Below, piece after piece: positions 52,110 to 62,796 of a stretch of DNA of 64,000 nucleotides (the stretch's first letter is position 1; each line of letters opens with the position of its first letter). Origin of the DNA: an uncultured Ectothiorhodospiraceae bacterium (GTDB lineage Bacteria > Pseudomonadota > Gammaproteobacteria > Nitrococcales > Nitrococcaceae). The notes below the pieces were generated by a model. That model was not told where the DNA came from and did not search any database. It saw only the letters and a list, made by a program, of their open reading frames with translations. The translations under genes and the position numbers were made by a program. The stretch is taken from contig CAJXKP010000006.1 in assembly GCA_913055565.1 (NCBI GenBank), positions 35,406-99,405 of the forward strand, in the 5' to 3' direction.

Positions 52110-52724
52110 TCAGCTGGCTACCACGCCCGGCTCAAGCCAGTGGTCAAGCCGGGCGTGGAGCTCCGAGATGCGATCCCGTTTGACCGCCGAGAACAGCTGC
52201 ACACTGGTTTGCGGGTAGTCGGCCTCGACCTGTCGGCGCACCGTGTGTAAGGCATCGGTGGCGCGGCCATGCTTGAGCTTATCGGCCTTGGTCAGCACGG
52301 CGTGGGAGGGCACACCCGTTTGCACGCACCACTCCAGCATCTGGTGATCGTAGTCGCGCATCGGGTGGCGGCAATCCATGATCACCACGAGGCCCACCAG
52401 TGATCGGCGCTCACCCAGATAGCGCGGGAGCTCTCGCTGCCAGTGCCGGCGAATCCGCTCGGGGACCTTGGCGTAGCCATAGCCCGGCAGATCGATGAGC
52501 CGGCGCTGGTCACTGACCTCGAAGACATTAATGGACTGCGTCCGGCCCGGAGTCTTGGACGTCCGCGCCAGCGCCTTTTGATCCGTCAGCGCGTTAATGA
52601 CGCTGGACTTGCCCGAGTTCGAGCGACCCGCGAAGGCGACTTCCCGGCCCGCGTCAGCGGGTAGGGCGTCGGGCCCAGGCACGCCCATGACAAAGCGCGT
52701 CTGCCGATACTGCTTGTTCATCAT
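52110..52724 (-). CDS. engB: Ribosome biogenesis GTPase EngB (YihA/YsxC)
   Basis: An essential GTPase for 50S subunit assembly, 204 residues from the ATG at 52724. G1 is GRSNSGKSS, G2 lies in TSKTPGRTQSIN, G3 is DLPGYGYA, G4 is TKADKL and G5 is FSAVKRD, where family members usually have FSA/SAxK. The frame is open further upstream, but the MMNKQYRQTRFVMGV start follows GGAG and suits the family. A 12-bp inverted repeat lies inside its 3' end. It is convergent with polA and divergent from the cytochrome c4 gene. Confidence 0.95.
   Translation of the reverse strand: MMNKQYRQTRFVMGVPGPDALPADAGREVAFAGRSNSGKSSVINALTDQKALARTSKTPGRTQSINVFEVSDQRRLIDLPGYGYAKVPERIRRHWQRELPRYLGERRSLVGLVVIMDCRHPMRDYDHQMLEWCVQTGVPSHAVLTKADKLKHGRATDALHTVRRQVEADYPQTSVQLFSAVKRDRISELHARLDHWLEPGVVAS
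52121..52158. terminator. Hairpin at the polA-engB convergent junction
   Basis: CCACGCCCGGCT and AGCCGGGCGTGG form a 12-bp perfect stem with a 14-nt loop. It lies within the last codons of engB and just after the polA stop. No T-run follows on either strand, so it is more likely a bidirectional transcript-end structure than a classic intrinsic terminator. Confidence 0.45.
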
Positions 52725-52885
52725 CCGCTCCGCCGCTAGCGCCAGGGACTCAGTCTGACAGACCGGCGGTCGACGGTGCAGGCCGCAAATTGACCGTGTG
52801 CGGGCCTGCTGGTATAACTTCAGCCCCATTTGGCAGTACGGTCACAGCGTACTGATCGCGTTGGCCCAGCGGAGCTCGTTGCTTG

Positions 52886-53527
52886 ATGTCCATCTATCGG
52901 CTCGCAATTACCCTGTCCGCCCTTGCCCTGAGTAGCGCCGTTGGCGCGGAGGGCGGTGGCTACGTCGACGGTGACGCCAAGGCCGGTGAATCCAAATCCC
53001 AGGCCTGCGCCGCTTGTCATGGGGCCAAGGGCAACAGCTCCAACCCCGAGTGGCCCAACCTTGCCGGCCAGCATCCGAGCTATATCGTCGAGCAGCTCAA
53101 GCTATACAAGGCCAAAAAGCGTAATAACTCCATTATGTGGGGCCAGGCGGGAAACCTCTCCGAGCAGGACATGAAGGATCTCGCCGTCTATTACGCCCAG
53201 CAAGAGCCGGCCGTGGGCGAGGCTAGCGAGGAGGCCGTCGAGCTTGGCGAGTCGATCTATCGCGGCGGGATCCACGAGAAGGGGGTGCCAGCGTGCGTGG
53301 CTTGTCACGGACCGAGCGGCGCGGGCAACCCCGGGGTGCCCTATCCCCGCCTCGCGGGACAGAAGGCGACCTACACCGCCAATCAGCTCACCGCTTACCG
53401 CGAGGGTGAGCGTGGCGATTACGAGCAAGCCCAGATCATGAACGGTATCGCCGAGAATCTGTCCGATAAGGAGATTCAAGCGGTTTCGTCCTACATCGCC
53501 GGGCTGTACGCCGACGACGACCAGTAA
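52886..53527 (+). CDS. Di-haem cytochrome c4
   Basis: A periplasmic electron carrier of 213 residues with a Sec signal peptide (cleavage near VGAEG) and two class I cytochrome c domains. Haem sites are CAACH and CVACH, each followed by a methionine-bearing segment (NSIMWGQAGNLSEQDM; QAQIMNGIAENLSDKEI). It donates electrons to terminal oxidases in related bacteria. The ATG at 52886 is preferred over TTG one codon earlier. The resB and ccsA genes for haem attachment follow directly, in keeping with a role in its maturation. Confidence 0.94.
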   Translation: MSIYRLAITLSALALSSAVGAEGGGYVDGDAKAGESKSQACAACHGAKGNSSNPEWPNLAGQHPSYIVEQLKLYKAKKRNNSIMWGQAGNLSEQDMKDLAVYYAQQEPAVGEASEEAVELGESIYRGGIHEKGVPACVACHGPSGAGNPGVPYPRLAGQKATYTANQLTAYREGERGDYEQAQIMNGIAENLSDKEIQAVSSYIAGLYADDDQ

Positions 53528-53604
53528 CCGAGCGCGGCTCGGGCGACGTAGGCCGTAATATCTCATACCTCTCTTTCAGCGTTGGTTCTACGTGAGCGAG
53601 GCTC

Positions 53605-55725
53605 ATGTCGGCTGATGAAGCGGAGCGTGACGGTCGCCGCAAGCGTCGCCGGCGCTCGATGCTACGCATTATTCTGGAATTCCTGGGCTCCATGCGGCTG
53701 GCCATCACGTTGCTTGTGGTGCTGGCCGTGGCCTCGGTTATCGGGACCGTTCTCCAGCAGAATGAGCCCTACGCCGATTACCGGATCGAGTTCGGGGGGT
53801 TCTGGTTCGAGGTCTTCCGGGTTCTAGGCCTCTACAATGTCTACTCGGCGAGTTGGTTTCTCGCCATTCTCGTCTTCCTGGTGGTTTCGACGCTCGTTTG
53901 CGTGAGCCGGCATATTCCCTCCGTTTGGCGGGAAATGACGCGCTATCGCGACCATTTGCGCATTAGCTCGCTAACCGCGTTGCGTAACCATAGGCGCTGG
54001 CAGGTCGATGTCTCGGCGTCAGCGGCCTCGTCAGCGATATCGAATGTCCTCACTCGCGCTGGCTATCGCCAGCGCACCGGCGACCGCGGCGAAACCCGTG
54101 TCACGGCCGCCATGAAGGGCCGCGCCAACCGGCTCGGCTATGTCATGACCCATCTGGCCATCGTCATCATCGGAGTCGGGGCCCTCATCGATGCCAATCT
54201 CGGTGTGAAGTGGCGCACCCACCTGGGTGATCTGGAGGTGGTGACCGCCAATCGCTCGATGTCGCAAATGCCGCCGGACAGTCGCCTGCCCTCGGGCACG
54301 AGCTCGTTTCGCGGCACGGTCTACATCGCGGAAGGCCAGAGTGCGGGGGGCGTGTTCCTGCCCGTCCGCGATGGCCATGTCCTGCAGGACTTGCCCTTCG
54401 AGATCGCGTTGCAGGATTTCCGCATTAGCCACTACGACAGCGGCCAGCCCAAGTCTTTCGAGAGTGATCTGGTGATACGTGACGAGGCCCTCGACGACCC
54501 CCTCAAGCGCACCATTAGCGTCAATGATCCCCTCCACTACCGCGGCTACGCCATCTACCAAGCGGACTTCAATGATGGCGGTAGTCGACTCGATATGCGC
54601 TTGTGGCCCCTTAGCGGTCCCAGTGATGCGACGATCATCGAGGGCCGCGTCGGCGAGCAGATCGAGGTCACGGTCAATGGCACCCAGCGCACCATCGAGT
54701 TGATCGACTTCAGCCTGTTCAACGTGCGCCCGGAGCGCGGCGGCGACGGCGCACCCAGCAACGATCCCCGCGATGTTGACCAGCGCGGGGAGTTTCGCAA
54801 CGTCGGGCCGAGTTTCAAGTACAAGCTCCGCCAGCCCTCTGGCGAGGCTCGGGAGTTCCATAACTATCTAACCCCGCTTCGTCTCGATGGGGCCTCCTAT
54901 TACCTCTCGGGGGTGCGCACGAGTCCGGGCGAGCCGTTCCGCTATCTGCGTATCCCGGCGGACCGCGAGGGTTCACCGGCGCTGTTCATGGCGTTGTTGG
55001 ATCGGCTGAATCAGTCGGCGCAGGTGCGCAACGCGGCCCAGGAAACGGCTCGTCAGTTACTGAAGCAATATCAGGGTGAGGGCGCCGAGACGCTGGTCAA
55101 GCGCGTCGCTGGCACGGCCGAGGGCATGATCAAGCGGCTACGGCGCGGCGGGTTTAGTGCCGTCGAGCAGCACTTGGCGTCCCAGTTCGATAGCGATGCC
55201 ATCGACGACCAGCGCCGCGAGACGCTGGTACGCTTCTCGCGTACCGTTCTTCAGCGCACACTAATGCAGCTGTACCGCGACAGCCTGATCTCGGAGCGCG
55301 ATGTCGCCTCCGCGGCGCTGAAGCTGGCCCAGCGTGATCGGCGTTTCTTCGCGGATGCCCTGGAGGCGATATCGGGGTTGGCCGCTTACGAGGAGCCGTT
55401 CTGGCTGCAGCTCAAGACCTTCGAGCATATTCAGGCCAGCGGGCTCCAGATCACGCGCTCGCCTGGCAAGGATATCGTCTATGCCGGCTTCGGGTTGCTT
55501 AGTGGTGGGGTCTTCGTGATGTTCTACGTGCCGCACCGACGGATGTGGGCGCTGGTCATACCGGGCAGCGACAGCACCGAGGTGGTCCTGGCCGGCGTCA
55601 GTAATCGCCACCCGGGGGCATTCGGGGGTGAATTCAGCGCGGTTGCCGAGGCGCTCGAACGGGAGCTACGAGCAGCCGCCAACGAAACTAACGGAGGGCC
55701 AGGGGTAGATGGCAACGACGCATGA
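53605..55725 (+). CDS. resB: Cytochrome c biogenesis protein ResB (System II)
   Basis: Part of the ResB/CcsA haem delivery and ligation complex at the periplasmic face, 706 residues. Three hydrophobic segments near the N-terminus (starting around FLGSMRLAITLLVVLAV, WFLAILVFLVV and YVMTHLAIVIIGVG) precede a large periplasmic domain, with a last transmembrane helix near DIVYAGFGLLSGGVFVMFYVP. LYNVYSASWF is typical. It overlaps ccsA by 17 bp. System I ccm genes were not found in this window. Confidence 0.93.
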   Translation: MSADEAERDGRRKRRRRSMLRIILEFLGSMRLAITLLVVLAVASVIGTVLQQNEPYADYRIEFGGFWFEVFRVLGLYNVYSASWFLAILVFLVVSTLVCVSRHIPSVWREMTRYRDHLRISSLTALRNHRRWQVDVSASAASSAISNVLTRAGYRQRTGDRGETRVTAAMKGRANRLGYVMTHLAIVIIGVGALIDANLGVKWRTHLGDLEVVTANRSMSQMPPDSRLPSGTSSFRGTVYIAEGQSAGGVFLPVRDGHVLQDLPFEIALQDFRISHYDSGQPKSFESDLVIRDEALDDPLKRTISVNDPLHYRGYAIYQADFNDGGSRLDMRLWPLSGPSDATIIEGRVGEQIEVTVNGTQRTIELIDFSLFNVRPERGGDGAPSNDPRDVDQRGEFRNVGPSFKYKLRQPSGEAREFHNYLTPLRLDGASYYLSGVRTSPGEPFRYLRIPADREGSPALFMALLDRLNQSAQVRNAAQETARQLLKQYQGEGAETLVKRVAGTAEGMIKRLRRGGFSAVEQHLASQFDSDAIDDQRRETLVRFSRTVLQRTLMQLYRDSLISERDVASAALKLAQRDRRFFADALEAISGLAAYEEPFWLQLKTFEHIQASGLQITRSPGKDIVYAGFGLLSGGVFVMFYVPHRRMWALVIPGSDSTEVVLAGVSNRHPGAFGGEFSAVAEALERELRAAANETNGGPGVDGNDA

Positions 55726-56875
55726 GGCGATGCTCGATCGACTACAGCGCCGTCACTGGTGGCAGCGACTTAGCGCATCCGATCTTTGCTGGGCGGTAGT
55801 CGTCGCCGCGGCGGCGATGGTCGCTCTGGTGCGCTATCGCGCCCCCATGAACGGCTACGATACAGCCATCCTCGTGGCGACCAGCCTGGCGCTGATCGCT
55901 CTTGGCTGGCACTGGCGCGCCATCCGTGTCTTCACGCCCGTGGTGGGCGGGGCGAGCCTGTTCGCCGTCATGCGTTACCCCGATCTGGCGGCGGCGCAAA
56001 CCGATTTCTTCCTCGAATACCTGCTAGCGAGTCAGTCCGCGATCATGTGGATGAGCGCGCTGTTCCCGGCAGCGACACTGGCTTACGGCGTCGGCCTGGT
56101 GACGCGGCACGAGTTTAGCGCGCGAGTGGGCACCGCACTGACCTGGACCGCCGTGGGGGCCGGACTGGTCGGGCTGCTTGTGCGCTGGTGGGAGAGCTAT
56201 CTCCACGGCCCGGATATCGGTCACATCCCGGTCAGCAATCTCTACGAGGTCTTCATCCTCTTCGCGGTGATCACGGGGCTGATCTATCTCTACTACGAGG
56301 CCGCCTACCGCACCCGGGCGCTGGGCGTTTTCGTGCTGACGGTGATCTCGGCGGCTGTGGGATTCCTGCTGTGGTACCACTTCCAGCGCGGCGCGGACAC
56401 CATCGAGCCGCTGGTGCCGGCGTTGCAGAGCTATTGGATGAAGATCCACGTGCCGGCCAATTTCATCGGTTATGGGGCGTTCGCCATGGCGGCCATGCTC
56501 GGCGTGGCCTATCTGGTGCGTCACCGCGCCAGTGATGACGGCCCGGTAGCGGCGCGTCTGCCCTCGCTGGCCCAGCTCGACGAGCTCATGTACAAGGTCA
56601 TCGCCCTGGGTTTTGCGTTCTTTACCGTTGCCACCATCCTCGGTTCATTGTGGGCGGCGGAGGCCTGGGGCGGGTACTGGTCCTGGGACCCTAAGGAGAC
56701 GTGGGCGCTCATCGTCTGGCTTAATTATGCCGGCTGGCTCCATCTGCGGTTCACCAAGGGTCTCCGCGGGCGGGCCATGGCCTGGTGGGCCATTATCGGT
56801 CTGGGCGTGACCACATTCGCCTTTCTGGGGGTTAATATCTTCCTATCCGGTCTCCACTCGTACGGCGAGTTGTGA
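55709..56875 (+). CDS. ccsA: Cytochrome c biogenesis protein CcsA/ResC (System II)
   Basis: A multi-pass inner-membrane protein of 388 residues that, with ResB, carries haem to apocytochromes c. The tryptophan-rich WWD domain is WGGYWSWDPKETWALIVW, and likely haem-ligand histidines are in MKIHVPANFIGY and near the C-terminus (LSGLHSYG). Eight or so hydrophobic segments are present. It starts within the end of resB and is followed by dsbA; the frame of dsbA opens at the ccsA stop. Confidence 0.94.
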   Translation: MATTHEAMLDRLQRRHWWQRLSASDLCWAVVVAAAAMVALVRYRAPMNGYDTAILVATSLALIALGWHWRAIRVFTPVVGGASLFAVMRYPDLAAAQTDFFLEYLLASQSAIMWMSALFPAATLAYGVGLVTRHEFSARVGTALTWTAVGAGLVGLLVRWWESYLHGPDIGHIPVSNLYEVFILFAVITGLIYLYYEAAYRTRALGVFVLTVISAAVGFLLWYHFQRGADTIEPLVPALQSYWMKIHVPANFIGYGAFAMAAMLGVAYLVRHRASDDGPVAARLPSLAQLDELMYKVIALGFAFFTVATILGSLWAAEAWGGYWSWDPKETWALIVWLNYAGWLHLRFTKGLRGRAMAWWAIIGLGVTTFAFLGVNIFLSGLHSYGEL

Positions 56876-56904
56876 TCAGGGACCATGACGACGAGGAGTC
56901 GACG

Positions 56905-57570
56905 ATGCGAATTCTAGCTAGCGCGTTCGCGAGCATTCTGCTCGCCCTGAGTACCGTGGCGACGGCCCAGCCCGAGGCCGGTAAGGATTACCGGGTTCTA
57001 TCGGAGCCGCAGCCCTCGGATACCGAGAAGACCACGGTTATCGAGTTCTTCTCCTACAGCTGCCCCCACTGCCATAGCCTCCTCCCGATCATCCAGGATT
57101 GGGCGAACGGTGCCAGCGATTCGGTCGAGGTATTGCACGTACCGGTGACCTTCGGGCGTGATAGCTGGAAGCTGCTCGCGCGCGCCTACTATGTCGCCAA
57201 GACCCTCGAGGTTACCGATAAGACGCACGGAGCTGTCTTCGAGGCCATCCATGCGAAGGGATTCAGGCCGTCATCTCCGGCTGATATTGCGGATCTGTAC
57301 ACCGATCTCGGGGTTGATCGCGACGCCGTAATGGATGCCTTCGACTCCTTCGTCGTCGACATGAAGGTCAAGCGCGGCGAGAAGATGGTACGCCGTTATG
57401 GGGTCCAGCGGACGCCGACCATGGCCGTTGCCGGCCGTTACGTCACCGATCCGACCTCGGCCGGTGGTCAGGAGGCCATGCTCAACGTGGTGGATTATCT
57501 GCTCGCTGAGAAGGTTGGTGCCGAGGGCGGCGGTAGTGCCGGTGGCGCCGAAACCGATTCGGAGGGCTGA
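56905..57570 (+). CDS. dsbA: Thiol:disulfide interchange protein DsbA
   Basis: A periplasmic oxidase that forms disulfide bonds, 221 residues. Sec signal peptide MRILASAFASILLALSTVATA, thioredoxin fold with the active site CPHC (Cys53, Cys56) and the cis-proline in RTPTMAV. The long helical insertion of DsbA is present. The ATG at 56905 has GAGGAG upstream. The C-terminus has a low-complexity Gly/Ser/Ala tail (GGGSAGGAET), not usual for the family. Adjacency to cytochrome biogenesis genes is sensible, since thiol chemistry must be balanced there. Confidence 0.95.
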   Translation: MRILASAFASILLALSTVATAQPEAGKDYRVLSEPQPSDTEKTTVIEFFSYSCPHCHSLLPIIQDWANGASDSVEVLHVPVTFGRDSWKLLARAYYVAKTLEVTDKTHGAVFEAIHAKGFRPSSPADIADLYTDLGVDRDAVMDAFDSFVVDMKVKRGEKMVRRYGVQRTPTMAVAGRYVTDPTSAGGQEAMLNVVDYLLAEKVGAEGGGSAGGAETDSEG

Positions 57571-57578
57571 CCGGGGCC

Positions 57579-58409
57579 TTGGTAACCGACAAAACGCCGG
57601 CGCTGACGAGGTCGCCGTCAGCGTCGCGCCGATCCGCGTGGGGCGGCGGCGAGAATCGCCTGCGTCTGATGAGCTACAACATCCAGACCGGGACAGCGAC
57701 CAGCCGCTACGGTCACTATGTTACGCGTAGCTGGTGCCACGTGCTGCCGCATGCGGGGCGCTTCCCAAATCTAGAGGCGATCGCCGAGCTGGCGTCGGAC
57801 TTCGATATCGTGGGGCTCCAGGAACTGGATCCGGGTAGCTTCCGAAGCGGCTTTATTAATCAGACCGGCTATCTGGCCGAGCATGCCGGTTTTCCCTATT
57901 GGCATTCCCAGACCAATCGCCGCATTGGCCGACTTGCTCGGCATAGTAGTGGCATCCTCAGCCGATACCGCCCGGTGGCGATCCACGAGCACAAGCTGCC
58001 CGGTGTCATACCGGGGCGCGGCGCGCTGGTCCTCCAGTTCGGCGGCCCGGGGGAGAGCCTCTACGTCATCCTGCTGCACCTGGCACTGGGCCGCGGTGCG
58101 CGTTTGCGCCAACTCGCCTACATTGCTGAGCTCATTAACAGCCTGCGCCACGTCATCGTCATGGGCGATCTCAACTGCCACTCCCGCAGTAAGGAACTCA
58201 CGCTGTTGCGGGCGCGTACCAATCTCAGCGAGCCGGTCCACGATCTGCACACCTATCCTAGCTGGCGGCCACAGCGGAACATCGATCACATACTCGTGTC
58301 TCGAACCGTGACGGTCCGGGAGGCCGTGGTACTGGATTACGCCCTCTCTGACCATCTTCCGATCACTATGGAAGTCGAGCTCCCGGCAACGATCAACTTG
58401 GTCCCGTGA
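57579..58409 (+). CDS. Endonuclease/exonuclease/phosphatase family protein
   Basis: A 276-residue hydrolase of the EEP (DNase I-like) fold. The metal-binding and catalytic signatures are MSYNIQ, GLQELD, GDLNC and SDHLP. An orthologous gene commonly follows dsbA in Pseudomonas-type genomes. The true substrate is unknown. The start is uncertain: TTG at 57579 gives the full conserved N-terminal extension, while no good ribosome site is evident. No signal peptide is seen, so it is likely cytoplasmic. Confidence 0.82.
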   Translation: MVTDKTPALTRSPSASRRSAWGGGENRLRLMSYNIQTGTATSRYGHYVTRSWCHVLPHAGRFPNLEAIAELASDFDIVGLQELDPGSFRSGFINQTGYLAEHAGFPYWHSQTNRRIGRLARHSSGILSRYRPVAIHEHKLPGVIPGRGALVLQFGGPGESLYVILLHLALGRGARLRQLAYIAELINSLRHVIVMGDLNCHSRSKELTLLRARTNLSEPVHDLHTYPSWRPQRNIDHILVSRTVTVREAVVLDYALSDHLPITMEVELPATINLVP

Positions 58410-58444
58410 GCGAGCGCGGGCTGGAATACACCGAGTAGTAATCC

Positions 58445-58474
58445 AAAAAAAAGCCGACAGGGGGGCTGTCGGCC
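58445..58474 (-). terminator. Intrinsic terminator on the minus strand
   Basis: GCCGACAG and CTGTCGGC form an 8-bp stem with a G-rich 5-nt loop (58454-58474). On the minus strand it is followed by nine T residues (58453-58445), the classic terminator form. No protein gene on the minus strand lies immediately to the right, so it may end a small RNA. Confidence 0.75.
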
Positions 58475-58550
58475 AAGAGGAGGAGAGATGAAATTGGAGG
58501 GTTAGGACCTTGCCCCAACCGACAACTTTGATGCTACGCCTGCATGTTGC
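58445..58550 (-). ncRNA. Candidate small RNA with anti-Shine-Dalgarno tract
   Basis: Upstream of the minus-strand terminator the RNA would carry a pyrimidine run reading TCTCTCCTCCTCTTG, complementary to purine-rich ribosome sites. No mRNA gene feeds this terminator. A weak promoter-like pair (TTGCAC with TCTATT, 18-bp spacing) lies on the minus strand near 58,560-58,590, giving about 100 nt of RNA. The 5' end shown is a guess. Confidence 0.35.
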
Positions 58551-59189
58551 AGCGCGCAATAGATTGGTGTGCACATGCTTTGTGCAACAACGGCACAAGT
58601 CTTCGAGTCCACCGGTGCTTCCGACCCCTACCCACGATCTCACTAGCCTGCTCTGAGGCCGGCGGTCTTCTCAGTGACCGGCAGGTGTTGTGTGAGCGCA
58701 TTCGGCAAGGGCCCGCCGCCTAGGCTATCGACCACCGCAAATACCTCGCGCCCCGTCGGTACCCCCGTCTCCGGCCCGCTACCAAAGGGGATCGGTTGGC
58801 TTTGGCAATGGCTACCGGGGTATCCATAGCTTCGACCTATTATCAATCCGGACGTATTGAATTAGCGGCGGCAGCACCAGCGGGTTACTATTATTTATGG
58901 CGGCCGGATGAGTCGGCCTACAGCTGTCAGACATCCCTCGCTTATGGGACAGATTAGGCACTTGCTGTTTGAAGTCTCTTGTCGCGACCACCCGGGGCTC
59001 GTTGATCTGGCAGCGCGGTACGTGAGCCGGGCGAAACAGGGCACTTTGCACCTCCGTTGTCCCCTGACATGGCTCACAGGTGTGGTCTGATCACGGGCAC
59101 GCGCCTCGGCGAGCCCGCCGGCCGTTGGATTCGATCGCCGCCGTACGCGGCAGGCATCGTGAAGCTTGTAGTATCAAACGCAGTATTGA

Positions 59190-61454
<2,265 letters not shown>

Positions 61455-61466
61455 AGGCCTATTGAA

Positions 61467-61498
61467 CGGGCACGGCGCGTAGCCGTGCCCGCCTTTCC
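61467..61498 (+). terminator. Terminator after katG
   Basis: CGGGCACGGC and GCCGTGCCCG form a 10-bp stem with a 5-nt loop, 12 bp after the katG stop, followed by a pyrimidine run (CCTTTCCCC). A good candidate for an intrinsic terminator despite the short T-tract. Confidence 0.65.
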
Positions 61499-61603
61499 CC
61501 GGCGGCTGATCCCAGGCGCTAGCGAGAATGCTCCCACCAGACCCACTGCCCTGCTATCGCTGCCGCCAGCGATTGGGTATGTTCTTGGCCTAGTGCTACT
61601 GAC

Positions 61604-62239
61604 CTAACCGAATGTGGCCTGCAGGCGTACGTAGCGGATGATGTCGCTGACCAGGTAGCGCGACTCAAGGACCTCAAGATCGGCGGAGCGAATCAGTCCG
61701 TCGATGTCGATGTCGAAGTCCGCGCCGAAGGCCCACCGTACCCAGGGCTCCCAAAGGCCCATAATGAAACGGCGCAGCGGGCGCCGTGAGCGCTGGTACT
61801 CGAGCAAGCGGATCTCGCCACCGGGACGGCAAACGCGGCCCATCTCCAGCAACGCGGGTAGGCGCTGATCCGGCGGTAGCACGCACAGCGTAAAGCTCGC
61901 GACAACGGCATCGAAGCCGTTATCCGGCAAGTCGGTGGCCGTGACATCCCCGGTGCGGAGGCTGACCGGGGCGGCGGTCGTCTGGTGATGCGCCCGAGCC
62001 AGCATATCCGGGCTGAGGTCGATGCCCGTCACCTCGGCGTTGGCGGGATAGTAGGGCAGGTTGTTGCCGGTGCCAACACCCGCTTCCCAAACCTTGCCCT
62101 GGAGGTCGCTGCACATGAGACGTCGCAGCGGTCGGTAGCGCCATCGCTCGAAGGGGCGGTCTATCCAGTCGTATACGGGCGCGATGCGCCGGTAGCGTTC
62201 GGCCGTCGGCGCGCCCGCGGTGGTGTTATTGTCCTGCAT
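61604..62239 (-). CDS. Class I SAM-dependent methyltransferase (phospholipid-methyltransferase-like)
   Basis: A 211-residue Rossmann-fold methyltransferase. The SAM-binding glycine loop is EAGVGTGNNLPYYP, followed by VTGIDLSPDMLARA and DAVVASFTLCVL. The N-terminal YDWIDRPFERWRYRPLRRL pattern resembles phosphatidylethanolamine N-methyltransferase-type (PmtA) and UbiE-like enzymes. The substrate is not certain. GGAG precedes the ATG at 62239. It stands alone on the minus strand, convergent with katG. Confidence 0.85.
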   Translation of the reverse strand: MQDNNTTAGAPTAERYRRIAPVYDWIDRPFERWRYRPLRRLMCSDLQGKVWEAGVGTGNNLPYYPANAEVTGIDLSPDMLARAHHQTTAAPVSLRTGDVTATDLPDNGFDAVVASFTLCVLPPDQRLPALLEMGRVCRPGGEIRLLEYQRSRRPLRRFIMGLWEPWVRWAFGADFDIDIDGLIRSADLEVLESRYLVSDIIRYVRLQATFG

Positions 62240-62590
62240 CGAGGCTCCTTAGTGAGTGCCGCTGAGCGGGTCGGATCCGTCTCGCGTTAGGCTGGCGTTG
62301 CTCTGAGCTGCAAGCCTTTAGGCGCCGGCTTTGTGTTAGTCACCGCGCCGTTGTGCGCCTCACGACGAGTAGGCGTCGCAGCCGCGCCCCCGCTAGCGCC
62401 CGGCGCTAGCTTCATCACACGCGCCTCAGCCCGACCTGTTCGGCCGCCGGACTCGTGGCCCTCGCCCGCTTTGCACCAGCCGGCGGCGACGATCGGCGGG
62501 TAGCTACGCAGACTGGCTCCCAAGCAAGCCCTATGCCAGGTTCAACCGTCCGGCCCTTTTAGGCCCGAGTCGAGGCTTGATGACCGACTC

Positions 62591-62654
62591 GCGCCGCACA
62601 CTCCCCCGCGCGCACTGGAACGCCGCCATAGGCGACAAATGCCGTGTGCGGCGC
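62591..62654. repeat. 11-bp inverted repeat enclosing a hairpin
   Basis: GCGCCGCACAC (62591-62601) pairs with GTGTGCGGCGC (62644-62654), and a smaller stem (CGCC...GGCG) lies inside. The resulting 64-nt folded element is upstream of the sigma-54 promoter. It could be a transcript structure, a protein-binding site, or chance in GC-rich DNA. Confidence 0.45.
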
Positions 62655-62743
62655 TCGTCATTGTTGCCATTCTCGACATGCCCAGCGCGTTCCGGGCGGG
62701 GCGTCGTATCTATCTCGCGAGCATGCCGACGATTTCCACCGTT

Positions 62744-62759
62744 TGGCACGCATGGTGCT
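62744..62759 (+). promoter_or_regulatory. Sigma-54 promoter of the nitrate-type ABC operon
   Basis: TGGCAC-GCATG-GTGCT matches the -24/-12 consensus except for one base of the -12 element, with 10 bp between GG and GC. Initiation near 62771 leaves about 26 nt of leader with AAGGGG before the ATG. Only a half NtrC site (TTGCACC, near 62471) was seen upstream. Confidence 0.7.
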
Positions 62760-62796
62760 TGTTGCCTACCACAATCGAATTATTAAGGGGTGTCTC

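Larger units (their letters stand above)
62240..62796. other. Structured 557-bp intergenic region before the nitrate-type ABC operon
   Basis: No protein gene recognised. It contains a 19-nt palindrome at 62392-62410 (GCTAGCGCC-C-GGCGCTAGC), a 7-bp inverted repeat at 62566-62572/62585-62591, and an 11-bp inverted repeat enclosing a smaller hairpin at 62591-62654. The sigma-54 element of the ABC operon is near the right end. A minus-strand open frame at 62287-62523 has no recognisable homology. Confidence 0.6.

Noticed and set aside
58643..58846. 67-residue minus-strand open frame in the gene-poor interval before katG
   Set aside because: No ribosome site and no family resemblance; kept only as part of the candidate small RNA neighbourhood.
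58908..59090. 60-residue plus-strand open frame before katG
   Set aside because: Weak ribosome site, no homology recognised, composition like the surrounding non-coding DNA.
62287..62523. 78-residue minus-strand open frame
   Set aside because: Overlaps strong inverted repeats, no ribosome site seen, no family recognised; treated as structured non-coding sequence.
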